Shown: positions 11,577-33,574 of the stretch, one piece after another
Numbering within the stretch: position 1 is the first letter of the stretch
Layout of the letters: each line of letters opens with the position of its first letter
Assembly: GCA_965153355.1 (NCBI GenBank)
Contig: OZ231126.1
Span: 5,208,001 to 5,272,000 of the forward strand
From: Flaccisagitta enflata
Taxonomy: Eukaryota; Chaetognatha; Sagittoidea; Aphragmophora
DNA length: 64,000 bases
Direction of reading: 5' to 3'
The notes under the pieces: model-generated
Told to the model about the DNA's origin: nothing
What the model saw: the letters and a program-made list of their open reading frames with translations, nothing else
Databases searched by the model: none
Position numbers and translations under genes: made by a program

Positions 11577-13209
11577 ATCACTTTGTCTCTCAATGTTTCC
11601 CAATTGTGGGGGGAGCATTTTGGTTCTCTTTGTCTTCATCCCGTTTCCTGCGGACAGCTTTGACTCTTTCTTATGGCTTTACTTTTGAGATACCATAAAA
11701 ATGAAACATTTGTTTTCTCTACCCAGCTCGGAGTGATTTCCTCCTGATTTCCATTATGGTAACGGCTCCATCAATGGCCCTCCGTCAACAACAAAAACAA
11801 ACAACAACAACAACAACTTTACTTCGCCTCGAAAACAAAACAAAAACACTCGATCAGACCTCGAAAAAGAAAGTGGGGGGGGGGGGGAGAAAGAGAAATG
11901 AAAGGAAACCTCGAGTCGATATTTCGAGACAACATGTCCTGCGATTTTAATACGAATTTGTCCATTTTTCTTGTCATTTAGACATACACCTGATTATACA
12001 CATCTGTTTGGTCATAAGCTTTGATCCTTTTGCGGAAGAGCCAATGGAGGCCATGGCAGAAAAGGTTATAACTGCTTCTCTGTTAGTATCCTAGGATCAT
12101 AAAAGGGGAGGGGTGTTAGGAGATTAGTAACAACAGGTTAACTGTCAAGTTTTTCGTCATAATCTATCTCTCGAATAGGTTTTAAAAAATATGAAAATGA
12201 TTGCAATTTAGTCACTGTAGTTTGATTAACTCCATATTAATAGTTGTGTATTTATTGTTACCACGACCCTTTATCTCTCTTCGAATATGCCGTCTCGAGC
12301 GTGATTTAACTCATGAAAATTAGTTTGTGTTCTTCTGCGCATTACGTTATGTATGAACTTTATACATGTCTATCCTTAGTGTAGCTGTTGTTGCATGAGT
12401 TCCTCTCTTGTCACGCAGACGTATTTGGCGAGTTGGTTTCGAAGTGCGAGAGGTGGTTCTGTGCGAACTTTGAGCTTTTCCCATTATTTCAAGAGCAATC
12501 TCTTTACACGAAGATATCAAAGCTTAATCAGCAGCTGACAGAGCCAGATAAAAGATAAGGAATCATCGGTCATTGCGGCTTTCATGGCAGTTCGTCCCAG
12601 TTACGGAGGGATACTTTTCCTACATTTAATAATTTAAAGTAAGGAAACCGGAAGCTAGTCATGAAACAAATCGTTTTTGTATGGGGGGGAGGTCATATGA
12701 TATCGCGTCGTAGAATGACGAACTTAAAAACTTTTAAAGCAAATTTAACCCCACAATGTCAAAGGAAACCGTAAAAGACTGTCAAAAAATAAGGAAGCTA
12801 CTTAGTTTCGCACTAGTCAATACTCGCTTCTGCGCATGTCCAATCATTTTCCCTGTGGTGGAAAAAGAAATGTTTTTGATACATATATCATGTCGGAGTC
12901 ACTATTGAATGCTATTTTCATTGCTATATTCGGTCAGGTTTATTGAAATTAACCTTTCCATGGGTTTAACACTAACGATCAATGATATAACTGATATATC
13001 ATGTCTTGTACCGCGTTTCTCTATTTGTCTCTTTGAAATAAATCGCCAAAAAATAAAAAAAAAACACATCGAACCTACATATACAAATCTTGTATCACCT
13101 CTTTTTTTTTTTCTTTTCTCTCTTTTTAGAGTATATTGATAGGGGAAAGTTGTAGCTAAATGAATCTTTATTGAATCGAGGAGACTTGCATATCTCGAAA
13201 TTTCTAATC
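11577..13209. other. Spacer between GABARAPL2 and MMUT
   Basis: About 1.6 kb without a recognised gene. It holds the 3' untranslated region of GABARAPL2 and the upstream region of MMUT. AT-rich; a G-run at 11874-11886 and a T-run near 13102-13112. No promoter motif could be assigned with confidence. Confidence 0.55.
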
Positions 13210-25286
<12,077 letters not shown>

Positions 25287-27434
25287 ACAGAAACTCACGG
25301 GAATATTGCGCATAACACAAATATAACATGAATAACATAACATAAATGGACGATTTACAGTTGGGACTGCCAGTAATTGACAGTGAAGAACTGCGCTCTC
25401 TCTTTTTGTGCGGTCCCCTCAACAAGAACTTGAGGGCGTGCATATATTGCCTCACAAGTCACAAGTCACAAGCGCATTTTGACTTAATCTAAGGAAGAGG
25501 GTTGGGGGAGCGCTAAAAAGGTGACCGAATAGATATTGCCCTGGGCCGAGGTTGTTGTCAATCAATGAGGACAGTATCGTGTCTTGTCAGTTATTCACGA
25601 TCGTATTGTGCGAACGACTGCATGTGCCCGTGCTATCGCATTGTCTTCGATTCGCGTACGTACTGTGTACGCGTACGTCGAACATGATGAGCTCAACTCT
25701 GGGACTATGGGAATTAGAGAAATTCGTCCACTGTGATTTTATGGACAGGCATGTTATTTTTGCCTCACAAACATCTATGAATTGTTTTAACTCGTCCTCC
25801 CTCTTTACCTTTCTTTGTTATTGTCTCTCAACAGCGTAACCTTAATAACCCGCAAATTGTATCTTTTATATTCATGACCCATTATTTGAAACAGAAGTTT
25901 AGACTAGTTCCAGTCACAAGTCATGATGGACAAGATAGTGTTCGCCAATTCGAAGAAAATATCAGAACTCCTGGCGCAGCCCCTAAAAGTGATCAGTTAA
26001 TCGGTCAACACTCCAGAGCGAGTTCTGAATTGTTCACCATCCTCGTAGGAAGATAACCAGAACGGGTACATGCCCCAGGGCCTGATAATGTTTGAGTGAA
26101 TAGAAAGTGATCATTGATTTCTTTTGAATCCAATCTCCCATGTTTTTAATTGCGGACACGTAATCTTATAACAGGCTTTGTCCGTTCGTCGTTCCGTGGG
26201 TTCGGGATGATCAAGTTGAAATGTGGGAAAACGGGCGACTCTTTTTGGGCAGCGGTCTCGATGGGAATGAAGTCTTGTAGAACACAGGGGGACTTTTGTT
26301 TGTGCGTCCATCTGTTCCTTTGTTCGTTCACACCCCCCCCCAAGCCCCCATCAGGTCATTGAGACTTCAAATCCACCCTTTCAGGTCCAAAATCTGTCCT
26401 CACAGGCCTTAAACCTGCCATCTCACCCTTCTAATCAGCTTTCTCAGACCCTTGATCAGCCCTCAGGATTTAAATCAGCCCTAACAGGCCACAAGTCAGC
26501 CTTAGCAGGCCTCAAGTCAGCCTTTTCAAGCCTCAAATTCGCCATCTCACTCTTAGGCCTCAAATCAGCCCTCTCATGCCTAAAATCAGTCTTCTCAGGC
26601 TTCAAATTGGCACTCTGGCCCCAAATCAGTCTAATCAGGCCTCAAATCCACCCACGAATGCACAATCTAAAGTCCACCGGTGTTCTACAGGGCTTCGTTT
26701 TCCTAGGGGCCGCTGACCTGCTTCCCTTCACTCAAATTTACAATCTCCTAGAGCAAGGCAACGGGCATCGCCGACCACATATTGCTCTTGGGCGACTGGT
26801 TGAGTATGTTTCTGGGGGGATCTGGATGGGGGTTGGACGCCCCTGCCTACCCGTCTGCAACGATATGGTAACCCGATGAGCCGTGTTAATTGTTGATTTG
26901 AGGAATGATATAAGCGTAATACTGCGGTCTGATGTCCAGGCCCACAACTACAGATTCAATGGTAGCAAAGCCGTCTGAAGAGGTCAAGTGCTTTGCTCTT
27001 ATGTCTTGTTTTCCTCGCTCTTCCCTGCCTGCTTTAGAATCCTCCTCGGCGATCCTCTGCCTTCTGAAACCTTACCATGGCCCCGTCCTTGGGAAAGCAC
27101 TTCACAATCGTTCATCGCTGTTATTTAATAAGACGCAATATGTAATAATGGAGCTTGAAGTAAAATCTGGTCCATAAAGTAGTCAGCTAGGACATGATAC
27201 CACTCTATTAACTTCACAAACCAAAGTTATTACGTGGTTCTTAAGATGATCCGGAGCTATGAAGAAAAACGCGTGTTGTCCATCGCTGACACAACAGACG
27301 TACAAGAGGAATGTCAATTGGGTTACCGCCTGTTTCTGAGGCCTATTGATTCCTTGCGTGACAAGTCAGCGGGAGGACCATCTTCGTGCAACGTCGTCAC
27401 CTGTCTTTAGAGCCCAATAATTGGTCGGCATTAT
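25287..27434. other. Spacer between MMUT and the BEL insertion
   Basis: No recognised gene. The first part is presumably the MMUT 3' untranslated region; the middle holds foldback copy C; the right end is the insertion target of the BEL element, ending at the CCATT target-site copy (27435-27439). Confidence 0.55.
26150..26800. mobile_element. Foldback-type element, copy C
   Basis: Left words GGGCAGCGGTCTCGATGGGA and GTAGAACACAGGGGGAC (about 26247-26292) mirror right words GTGTTCTACAGGGCTTCG and GGGGCCGCTGACC (about 26682-26720), followed by GCAACGGGCATCGCCGACCA, the inverse of the outer flank seen in copies A and B. The centre is the same minisatellite in C/T-rich orientation (CCTCAAATCAGCCCTC-type units). 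Non-coding. Confidence 0.5.
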
Positions 27435-27439
27435 CCATT

Positions 27440-28221
27440 TGAGATCGTTTAGCGTCTAGTTTCTTAGCAAGCTCCTGATGCGTTATCGCGAAAACTGACT
27501 CCACTGCGTAGCTGCGCTAAAGATTTGGATCGCACACCCGCTTAGAACGAATTGTTGAGATGAGCGGTCAAGTTGTCCGCGAAATCAGTCTATTCGTGGA
27601 ATCCTGACGGACAGAGAAAAAGGAAAAAGGTTAAGACAAGCTCTGTACATCAATGAAGGATACTTCTGTATGGCGCCAAAATGATAAAAGGTCAAGGACT
27701 TACACGGATGTTGTCGAACGGTTTCCAATCTAGGCGCAGGGCAGGGAAGTCGGGGAAAAAGCATCAAAAATCGAGTCTTTAACTGAGATCGTGTAATCGA
27801 ATGTCAGAAAGAAAGTCAGGGAAGCTACTTTTACTTAACCTGGAAATAGCAAAAAATGAGTCAAAACATCACGAGATTTGAAATTATTTGGCAGCAATGA
27901 AACAATAATAAACAGACTCGTCACGTCGTGGGAATTCGATAGAGGGGTCGAAGTCTTTCCTCCTCTAAGCGGTTGAGAAGATATAGTTCATCAATTCTCA
28001 ACCGGAAGTCAGCGCTTCCGGCGCGCGCGCGTTCCTCCCCTTCCTCCGTCGATCGAAGATCTCTCTCCTTCTTCCTCGATTTCCTCCACTCTGCAGTCGA
28101 GCGGACGCCATCTTGGATTTTCGATGGCGAGCCCCTCCTATTCTCCGGATCCGCGGAGTCGAATGCGTCCGATCGAGCGCTTCTTGACCTGGAGATGGTG
28201 GGGAATGTGGAGATTCTCACA
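27440..28221 (-). repeat. 3' LTR of the BEL element
   Basis: 782 bp. Read on the minus strand it starts TGTGAGAATC and ends CGATCTCA. Compared with the 5' LTR it lacks 7 bp in total: one GC unit fewer, a 4-bp GAGA and one A. The low divergence indicates recent insertion or gene conversion. Confidence 0.95.
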
Positions 28222-28240
28222 GTCCCCCATTTGAAATATT
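28222..28240 (-). other. Candidate polypurine tract
   Basis: Directly inside the 3' LTR the minus strand reads AAATGGGGGAC before the LTR TGTGAG. A short purine run at this place is what plus-strand priming would need. It is short, so the call is tentative. Confidence 0.35.
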
Positions 28241-29056
28241 GCCAAAAATTTCAAATCTCGTATCTAACTAGTTTCTTGTCAGGGAATACCGTTCATTCTA
28301 AAAATTTACAAGCTATGACAACATCCGGGGCTCATCTCAAAAACAAAAAATTTTTAAATATTACAAAGACACCATTATAAATATCGTGGATCTCGCGCGG
28401 ATAAGACGATTCAGAAAATGGGTTCTAGGAGCAGAAACACCTACCACCGTCGATCGTCCGGGCTATCGCTACGGTCTGGTCATGAATCGCTCCTCTCGCT
28501 CCATTCTGCCTCCAGTCTTCATGCTAAACAAGAAAAAAAAGTAACGATACTAGATCCACGGGAATGATGGACTGAAATAAATAATTAGACTATATGCTAA
28601 GTGGTCTATACTAGTGTATAAACTATCCTAAACTACGTACCGACGCCCAGTTAGGATTGTCCATCACTCCAGCACGCACGTCTCTGAAATGTAAGCGGGG
28701 GGGTTCCCACACCCGGAATGGGTATGGAGAAACGGATCAGGAGAGTTAGAACTGATTCTCATTCCACAAATCATACGCTTAATATTCTAATTTGGTACAA
28801 TTGGTTCATGAGCAATTCAAGACCCCCCCTACCCCTCGACACTTACGCGGGAGAGTCGCAGGGGGGTCCCCGGTGGGACCCCCTCCCCCGACCGCCCTCT
28901 AGAGAAGCGAGGACGGCCGGCCTGTCCGTCACCGGAAGCATCTCGAGTCGCCATTGGATGATCAACCGCTAGTCTTCCGCGACGACGTAAAACGTCGGTA
29001 TGATACGCGCGATTGAAGTGGGAAGACGATGGCCGGGATCATGGCGACGAGACCCT
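28241..29056. other. Non-coding interval of the BEL element before the 3' LTR
   Basis: About 0.8 kb between the stop of the extra frame (29057) and the 3' LTR. No open frame of note. It holds GC-rich words (28850-28920) with many C and G runs and may act as the 3' untranslated region of the element RNA. Confidence 0.5.
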
Positions 29057-30634
29057 CTACTTCCGGCCTTTACCCCTGCCGCCCTTTCCTCCACGATAGG
29101 ATGGCGCGTCGTCTTTCCTACTGTGGCGTGGAGGGGGGTTTCTGCCGGAAGGTGGCGCGTGGTCGCTCGACGGCGCGAAGTGGCGTTGAGTGCCGGAAGT
29201 CGACGGCATTTGTCCGTCGGACTGAGAAAACTCCGCGCGGACGCGGTCGGCTTCCTTCTTCGCGTCGGACAGCAGCTGGGCCATCTGAGCGACCTTTGCG
29301 TCGTGCTCACCGACAACCTTCATCCTAAAGTTGTATTGTTCGATGAGCTTCCTCGCCGATCTGGCTCTATCCACGGCGTGATCGGCAGCGTAGATCGCGC
29401 GATCCATCGGAGATGAGTTGGGATAGAAGGCCGCCGGAAGAATGTCTACAACCTTTTGAATATCCTTTGACCGAGGATGACTTGGCAACTTGATGGCGGG
29501 CCAACATCGCTTGGTCAGAAGGTCCTCCGGCGATCGGGGAGGGCGATGTGAAGGAGAAGAAGCGGATGCCGTCGACGTTGACGACCTGTTGGACGTCGAC
29601 GCATCTCTAGGCTTCCTTTTTGGACGACGATTCTTCTTCTTTTTGTTGGCGTTTTGCTCCTCTCGTCGCTGTTGGTCGTCGTTGACGGGAGGAGGAGGAG
29701 GTGGGGGCAGATTTGCGGCTGCCCCTGCGAGCACACCCCGATGATTGTTCGTTGTCGTCGTCGTTTGAGTTGGGACACGGATTGGTGAAATGTCACGTGA
29801 CCGCTGGCGTTGAGGAGGAGGAGGCCGGGGAGCGGGATCATGTGGTAATCTCGCGGGACCATCCATCACCGTCGATGATAACGATGCGGATGCATCCGGC
29901 GGTCCACCCCTGCTCACCCGACGTCTCTTCTCTCTCACTTCGATTTGCAGATTGTTGGCGCCAGCATTGGCTCGTCGATCGTCTCTTGAATGATGTTGTG
30001 GAGGATCCTGCGTCGCGGGCGTCTGACGCTGATCGCTGCCACTTCCGGTCGAACGAATAGCCTCTGCGATCCGACGAGCAGCTCCTTCACGTCGTCTTTT
30101 CCTCTGATTTGAGGCTTTTCCACTGGAAATATCTCTCAAAGTCCCATTTCCCATGTCCGCCGTTGCTCCAATAGATCTGATGTTGATGATCTTGCACAAT
30201 TGGAGCGTCTCGCGTGTTTCAACCGTCGCAATCTCACCGTCCTCTTCAACTAATTCGTCTCTAACTCTTTGTGTCGGAACATATGCTCTTCGCTCGGCTT
30301 GTGGATGAAGAGCATCTCTCTCCGCGCGTAGGCGACGCTGCGTGTCGTGGTATATCGCAGTGTGCTTCCGCTCGATGAGGGCGTCGACTTGGGCGTTGTA
30401 GATCTTCACTAATTCGACAGCTTGTTCCTGCGAGATGGAGGACAGATCACTGATGTACGGCGGGATCACCAGCGTCGCGTCAGGTGATGCTTGAAACGGC
30501 GCCGGCGCGGTCGAGTCTGCGGCCGGCGTTACTTGTAACGTCGGCGACTCCACGACCGCCTGCGACGTCTGCGGCGGCGGCGGCAGAATTGGGGGAGCAA
30601 GGAAGGAGCAGTAAGTACCCCAAGGGGCCTGTAG
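29057..30634 (-). CDS. BEL element: downstream part of extra 3' reading frame (after UGA-CUA)
   Basis: 525 codons, in the same frame as the upstream 253-codon ORF and separated from it only by the TGA at 30635-30637. There is no ATG near the beginning; the frame simply continues as CTA CAG GCC. I recognise no family. The protein is Pro-, Ser- and Arg-rich. It has a predicted helical stretch early (SQEQAVELVKIYNAQVDAL), basic patches (RKRRREGAARR; KKKKNRRPKRKPR), a second helical region (AIYAADHAVDRARSARKLIE) and a Gly/Lys/Arg tail (GGKGGRGKGRK) like an RGG nucleic-acid-binding tail. No signal peptide or membrane segment, so it is not a classical env. A nucleic-acid-binding structural or accessory role is an inference only. 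Confidence 0.6.
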   Translation of the reverse strand, partial: LQAPWGTYCSFLAPPILPPPPQTSQAVVESPTLQVTPAADSTAPAPFQASPDATLVIPPYISDLSSISQEQAVELVKIYNAQVDALIERKHTAIYHDTQRRLRAERDALHPQAERRAYVPTQRVRDELVEEDGEIATVETRETLQLCKIINIRSIGATADMGNGTLRDISSGKASNQRKRRREGAARRIAEAIRSTGSGSDQRQTPATQDPPQHHSRDDRRANAGANNLQIEVREKRRRVSRGGPPDASASLSSTVMDGPARLPHDPAPRPPPPQRQRSRDISPIRVPTQTTTTTNNHRGVLAGAAANLPPPPPPPVNDDQQRREEQNANKKKKNRRPKRKPRDASTSNRSSTSTASASSPSHRPPRSPEDLLTKRCWPAIKLPSHPRSKDIQKVVDILPAAFYPNSSPMDRAIYAADHAVDRARSARKLIEQYNFRMKVVGEHDAKVAQMAQLLSDAKKEADRVRAEFSQSDGQMPSTSGTQRHFAPSSDHAPPSGRNPPPRHSRKDDAPSYRGGKGGRGKGRK

Positions 30635-30640
30635 TCAGGT
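30635..30640 (-). promoter_or_regulatory. Candidate stop-readthrough signal UGA-CUA splitting the extra frame
   Basis: Minus strand, positions 30637 down to 30629, reads TGA CTA CAG. UGA followed by CUA is the best characterised readthrough context in animal mRNAs and alphavirus RNAs. Both sides are long and open in the same frame. Given the context the stop is more likely functional than a random nonsense mutation, but one copy cannot prove it. The six-base feature here covers UGA and its neighbourhood; the CUA lies at 30632-30634. Confidence 0.5.
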
Positions 30641-31396
30641 CGAGCAACCTCCCCGGGAGAAGTCCTCTCCTTCCGTCATGTTCGTTAGTGTCCATCTTAT
30701 CGCCCTCACTGTCATCCTGGTCTCGTAATCGTCATCCGTCTGCCGCCGTGTGTCGTCGTCGTCATCGTCAAAGTCCAAGTTGTCAGGGTCATTTAAATCC
30801 TGTCGCTCCACTTCCTCTGCTCCGCGTGGCGGCGGGGGGGCGTCCGTGGTGGAGGTCGACGTCGACTCCCCCATGAGCGCCTCCACTCCCGAGACTGCCG
30901 TATCGAAGCTTTCGTTGGCAGCTTGTTCTCTTTTCGCCTTTCTTGCCGCCCGGAGCGCATCGTCGGCTTGACGACGCGCTTCACCGGCGGCGCGCTTGTC
31001 GGCAAAGGCGTTGGCATCGAACGCGTTGAGGGCCCGAGCAGGAAGAGGGTCCGTAACGGTCCACGCGCCGGAAGACGAGTCGTTGAAGAGATGGCTGACC
31101 CCGTCGATGACGTCATCAGCTCCTCCAGCGACGGACTGTTGCAATCCGCGAAGCCTGCGTTGTTCTCTGAGGGACGCAGCCCTGGCCTCCTGCTCCTGTC
31201 TCCTCCTCTTCTTCTCCGGGTCTTTCTTCTCTTCCTCCACTTTCTTCTTCTCCTCTTCCACTCTCGCCCGCTCCTCTTCCATCCTCCTCGTCTCCTCCTC
31301 ATGGCTCCTCACCAAATCGGCCTGGGCTCGCGCCATGCGCTGCCTCCTCGCTTCGCGGATCTCGTCCGGCGTGCCTTGGTTATTCTGCTGCGACAT
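30635..31396 (-). CDS. BEL element: extra ORF downstream of pol, charged coiled-coil protein
   Basis: 253 codons from an ATG at 31396 (A at -3, favourable context) to TGA at 30635, located after integrase where env lies in retroviruses. Residues about 10-80 are almost entirely Glu, Lys, Arg and Gln (EEERARVEEEKKKVEEEKK), a likely coiled coil. A second helical Ala/Arg-rich region follows (AFADKRAAGEARRQADDALR) and then an Asp run (NLDFDDDDDD). No membrane segment or signal peptide. I recognise no family. The element's own gag also has a long Glu/Lys/Arg coiled coil, so the two may be functionally or evolutionarily related, though no alignment could be run. Confidence 0.65.
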   Translation of the reverse strand: MSQQNNQGTPDEIREARRQRMARAQADLVRSHEEETRRMEEERARVEEEKKKVEEEKKDPEKKRRRQEQEARAASLREQRRLRGLQQSVAGGADDVIDGVSHLFNDSSSGAWTVTDPLPARALNAFDANAFADKRAAGEARRQADDALRAARKAKREQAANESFDTAVSGVEALMGESTSTSTTDAPPPPRGAEEVERQDLNDPDNLDFDDDDDDTRRQTDDDYETRMTVRAIRWTLTNMTEGEDFSRGGCST

Positions 31397-31939
31397 GATG
31401 GATCTTTCTGCAACAGTTATGCGACGATACCGACAAGGGGAAGCTTTTAGCGTAAGATAGTGTAAACGCCTGTTTTTGGAGAAAATTCAGATTTCGAGAT
31501 GTAACAAGACGGAAAGAGGAAGACATATCCATTAACATTGAGGAAGATTAAATGGTATACGCAGACAAAGAAATAAGACTCTTCGATCAGCGCCTCAAAT
31601 GACCTCCATACTCAACAGTCAATGATATGGATAAAACGGAAAAGGAAATGACGAACAAATGCCTTTATATGGTCAATACAAGATTGAAATGGCATGGCAA
31701 ATTTAGATTGTCAGTCAATCATGCAGACACTCTCAACTGACTGGGGCACCATGTACCTCTCTCTCTCCTGTCTTCACACACAAAGACATATCAGACAGAC
31801 CGACTGAGAAAAAGTAAACAAGACCAAAAAATAATCATGAGAAAAAAAAATCCTCATTTTCGGCATAGTCTTTGCAAATAGAAACACTTGTGCTTCTCTC
31901 TGGTCTACTTTCTCTCTCTCTCTTCACACTTATCCGTTT
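31397..31939. other. Non-coding interval between integrase and the extra ORF
   Basis: About 540 bp, AT-rich and rich in TC runs, between the end of the integrase frame (31940) and the ATG at 31396. A separate promoter or a splice acceptor for a sub-genomic RNA would be expected here, but none can be identified by eye. Confidence 0.4.
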
Positions 31940-32401
31940 TTAATCTGAATCCAACTCCAATCGGACGATCTTCGACCGATCCTTGAGAACAATCTTGCCG
32001 TCGGGGCGTCGGATCTGTGCTTTCCGGACGTGACCACCAGATCCTTCCACTTCGACGACGCGTCCCAAAGACCACTGATGCCGATGAAGCGTCTCGTCAA
32101 CGATGATGACCAATGCATCTTTTTTGATGTTCACTTCCGATTTTGTCCATTTGCTCCTTGCGTGCAGCAACTGAAGGTATTCGGCGCGCCATACCTTCCA
32201 GAAGGCGTCAACGCGGGCCTGTGCGTTTCTCCATCGGCATCTCGTTCCCACGGCGTCGTTTCCGGTCTCTGGAGGAAGAATAGCTGCCGACGAGTGTGAG
32301 AACGTCGATGGATGCAAGATGTTGACCGGCCTCAGCGCTGATGTATCGCTAGGATCGTCGCTCAAAGGCGTGAGAGGTCGACGGTTGAGAATTCCCTCCA
32401 C
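31940..32401 (-). CDS. pol: BEL pol: integrase C-terminal domain (frame-shifted segment)
   Basis: 153 codons ending in TAA. The early EGILNRRPLTPLSDDPSD is the conserved end of the BEL integrase core; the later WSLGRVVEVEGSGG and IRRPDGKIV form the beta-rich C-terminal DNA-binding domain typical of BEL/Pao pol. It lies out of frame with the upstream catalytic segment, whose frame stops at 32406. Confidence 0.85.
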   Translation of the reverse strand: MEGILNRRPLTPLSDDPSDTSALRPVNILHPSTFSHSSAAILPPETGNDAVGTRCRWRNAQARVDAFWKVWRAEYLQLLHARSKWTKSEVNIKKDALVIIVDETLHRHQWSLGRVVEVEGSGGHVRKAQIRRPDGKIVLKDRSKIVRLELDSD

Positions 32402-32405
32402 TCAA

Positions 32406-33146
32406 TCATGCTGTTTGGAAGACGTCGTAATGGAGCACGTGACCGGAAGTAATGGACGCCAAATGTTTTTTGAAAAGGGATACGACCCTTTCCCATACGC
32501 CGCCGTAATGAGGAGTCCCCGGAGGAATGAAGTCCCATTGGAGTCCATGCTGCTGCAGAGCCACTGTCGACGACGCGTTCCACGACTGCATCTCCTCCTT
32601 CATGACGCGATTCGCCCCAACCAGGTTGGTGCCACAATCTGATATGAAGCGACGCACCGTTTGCCGTCTCGCCGCGAATCTAATGATGGCGTTGATCATT
32701 GCCTCTGTGTCCATTTTAAACAACACCTCCACATGCACCGCCCTCGAAACCATGCAGGTAAATACAACCGCCCAGACTTTATGATCCGCCCTGCCGTTGA
32801 GTTTCACCAGGAAATGACCCATGCAGTCGAGTCCCACCTCCTCGAACGGCGCCGTTGGAATAAGTCGTCGTTGAGGAAGAGGCGCCATCTGCTGCTTCAT
32901 AGGATCTTTGAAGTTCCTTTGGCACGTAACACAATGGTGGATGACCGTCTTCACTGCCTGGAGACCACGAAGAATCCACACAAAGCGTCGCAGTTGGCAC
33001 AAGACGTGTTTTGGGCCTGCATGAAGATCCTGATGATGGACATGGCGAATCAAAGAAGCGACGTTTGGATCCTTCGACGGGAGAATCATCGGATATTTTT
33101 CATCATGGCCAATATCCGCATTCACAAGTCTGCTCCCGACACGCAT
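32406..33146 (-). CDS. pol: BEL pol: integrase zinc-binding and catalytic core (frame-shifted segment)
   Basis: The HHCC zinc site is seen as HVHHQDLHAG ... HHCVTCQRN. The catalytic triad is present: Asp in GLDCMGHF, Asp in ISDCGTNL, Glu in YGGVWERVV. The segment begins in the middle of the protein (TMRVGSRLVNADI is a conserved linker) and is out of frame with pol sequence on both sides. The integrase would insert the cDNA copy into host DNA, producing the 5-bp duplication seen at the ends. Confidence 0.9.
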   Translation of the reverse strand: MRVGSRLVNADIGHDEKYPMILPSKDPNVASLIRHVHHQDLHAGPKHVLCQLRRFVWILRGLQAVKTVIHHCVTCQRNFKDPMKQQMAPLPQRRLIPTAPFEEVGLDCMGHFLVKLNGRADHKVWAVVFTCMVSRAVHVEVLFKMDTEAMINAIIRFAARRQTVRRFISDCGTNLVGANRVMKEEMQSWNASSTVALQQHGLQWDFIPPGTPHYGGVWERVVSLFKKHLASITSGHVLHYDVFQTA

Positions 33147-33574
33147 CGTTCCTTTCTCGTCGACAACCGGATTGTGATGGCGTAAGTCTTGCAGATCACT
33201 TTGGCGCCGGCGTCGTTGATCAGCGGCGTCGTTTTTCCCACCGCCTTCAGTTTGGTTATTTCTCCACGGAAGTGTTTGTACTGGATTGCGTTGATCAAGC
33301 GGCGTTGTGCATCGTATACTTCAGCCATAGACACAGAATACGGGTTTGGCAGCGTCATCGTTGCTGCTCTTGTTTTCGCCTTCACCTTCTGTCTCCATCG
33401 CTGCGCACACTTCACAACCACGGCGATCAGACGCAACTTTGCCACCCAATCCTGGCGACGATCAGCCACTGAATAAGCGAACATCTCCTTTTCCTTCTCT
33501 CCTTCCTTCTCCTCCACCGTTTCCGTCGCGACGGCGTTGATTGACGCTTCCGGCGCCGTCGCGATGTTCATCAC
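33122..33574 (-). CDS. pol: BEL pol: RNase H-integrase connection (frame-shifted segment)
   Basis: About 150 codons. Conserved connection residues lie just upstream in this frame (FGPKFLYLPKSEWP, read across 33625-33580). The segment is rich in Glu, Lys and Ala. It is one frame away from the upstream RT/RNase H segment: the change lies in or near the AAAA run at about 33633-33637. A second frame change near 33180-33230 leads to the integrase segment. Confidence 0.75.
   Translation of the reverse strand: MMNIATAPEASINAVATETVEEKEGEKEKEMFAYSVADRRQDWVAKLRLIAVVVKCAQRWRQKVKAKTRAATMTLPNPYSVSMAEVYDAQRRLINAIQYKHFRGEITKLKAVGKTTPLINDAGAKVICKTYAITIRLSTRKERCVSGADL

Noticed and set aside
29057-31396. Calling the extra BEL frame an env gene
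   Set aside because: Position fits, but there is no signal peptide, membrane segment, fusion peptide or Cys pattern.
30923-31460. Plus-strand open frames over the BEL extra ORF
   Set aside because: They are reverse-strand shadows of the Glu/Lys/Arg-rich coiled coil, giving Ser/Leu/Phe-rich nonsense.
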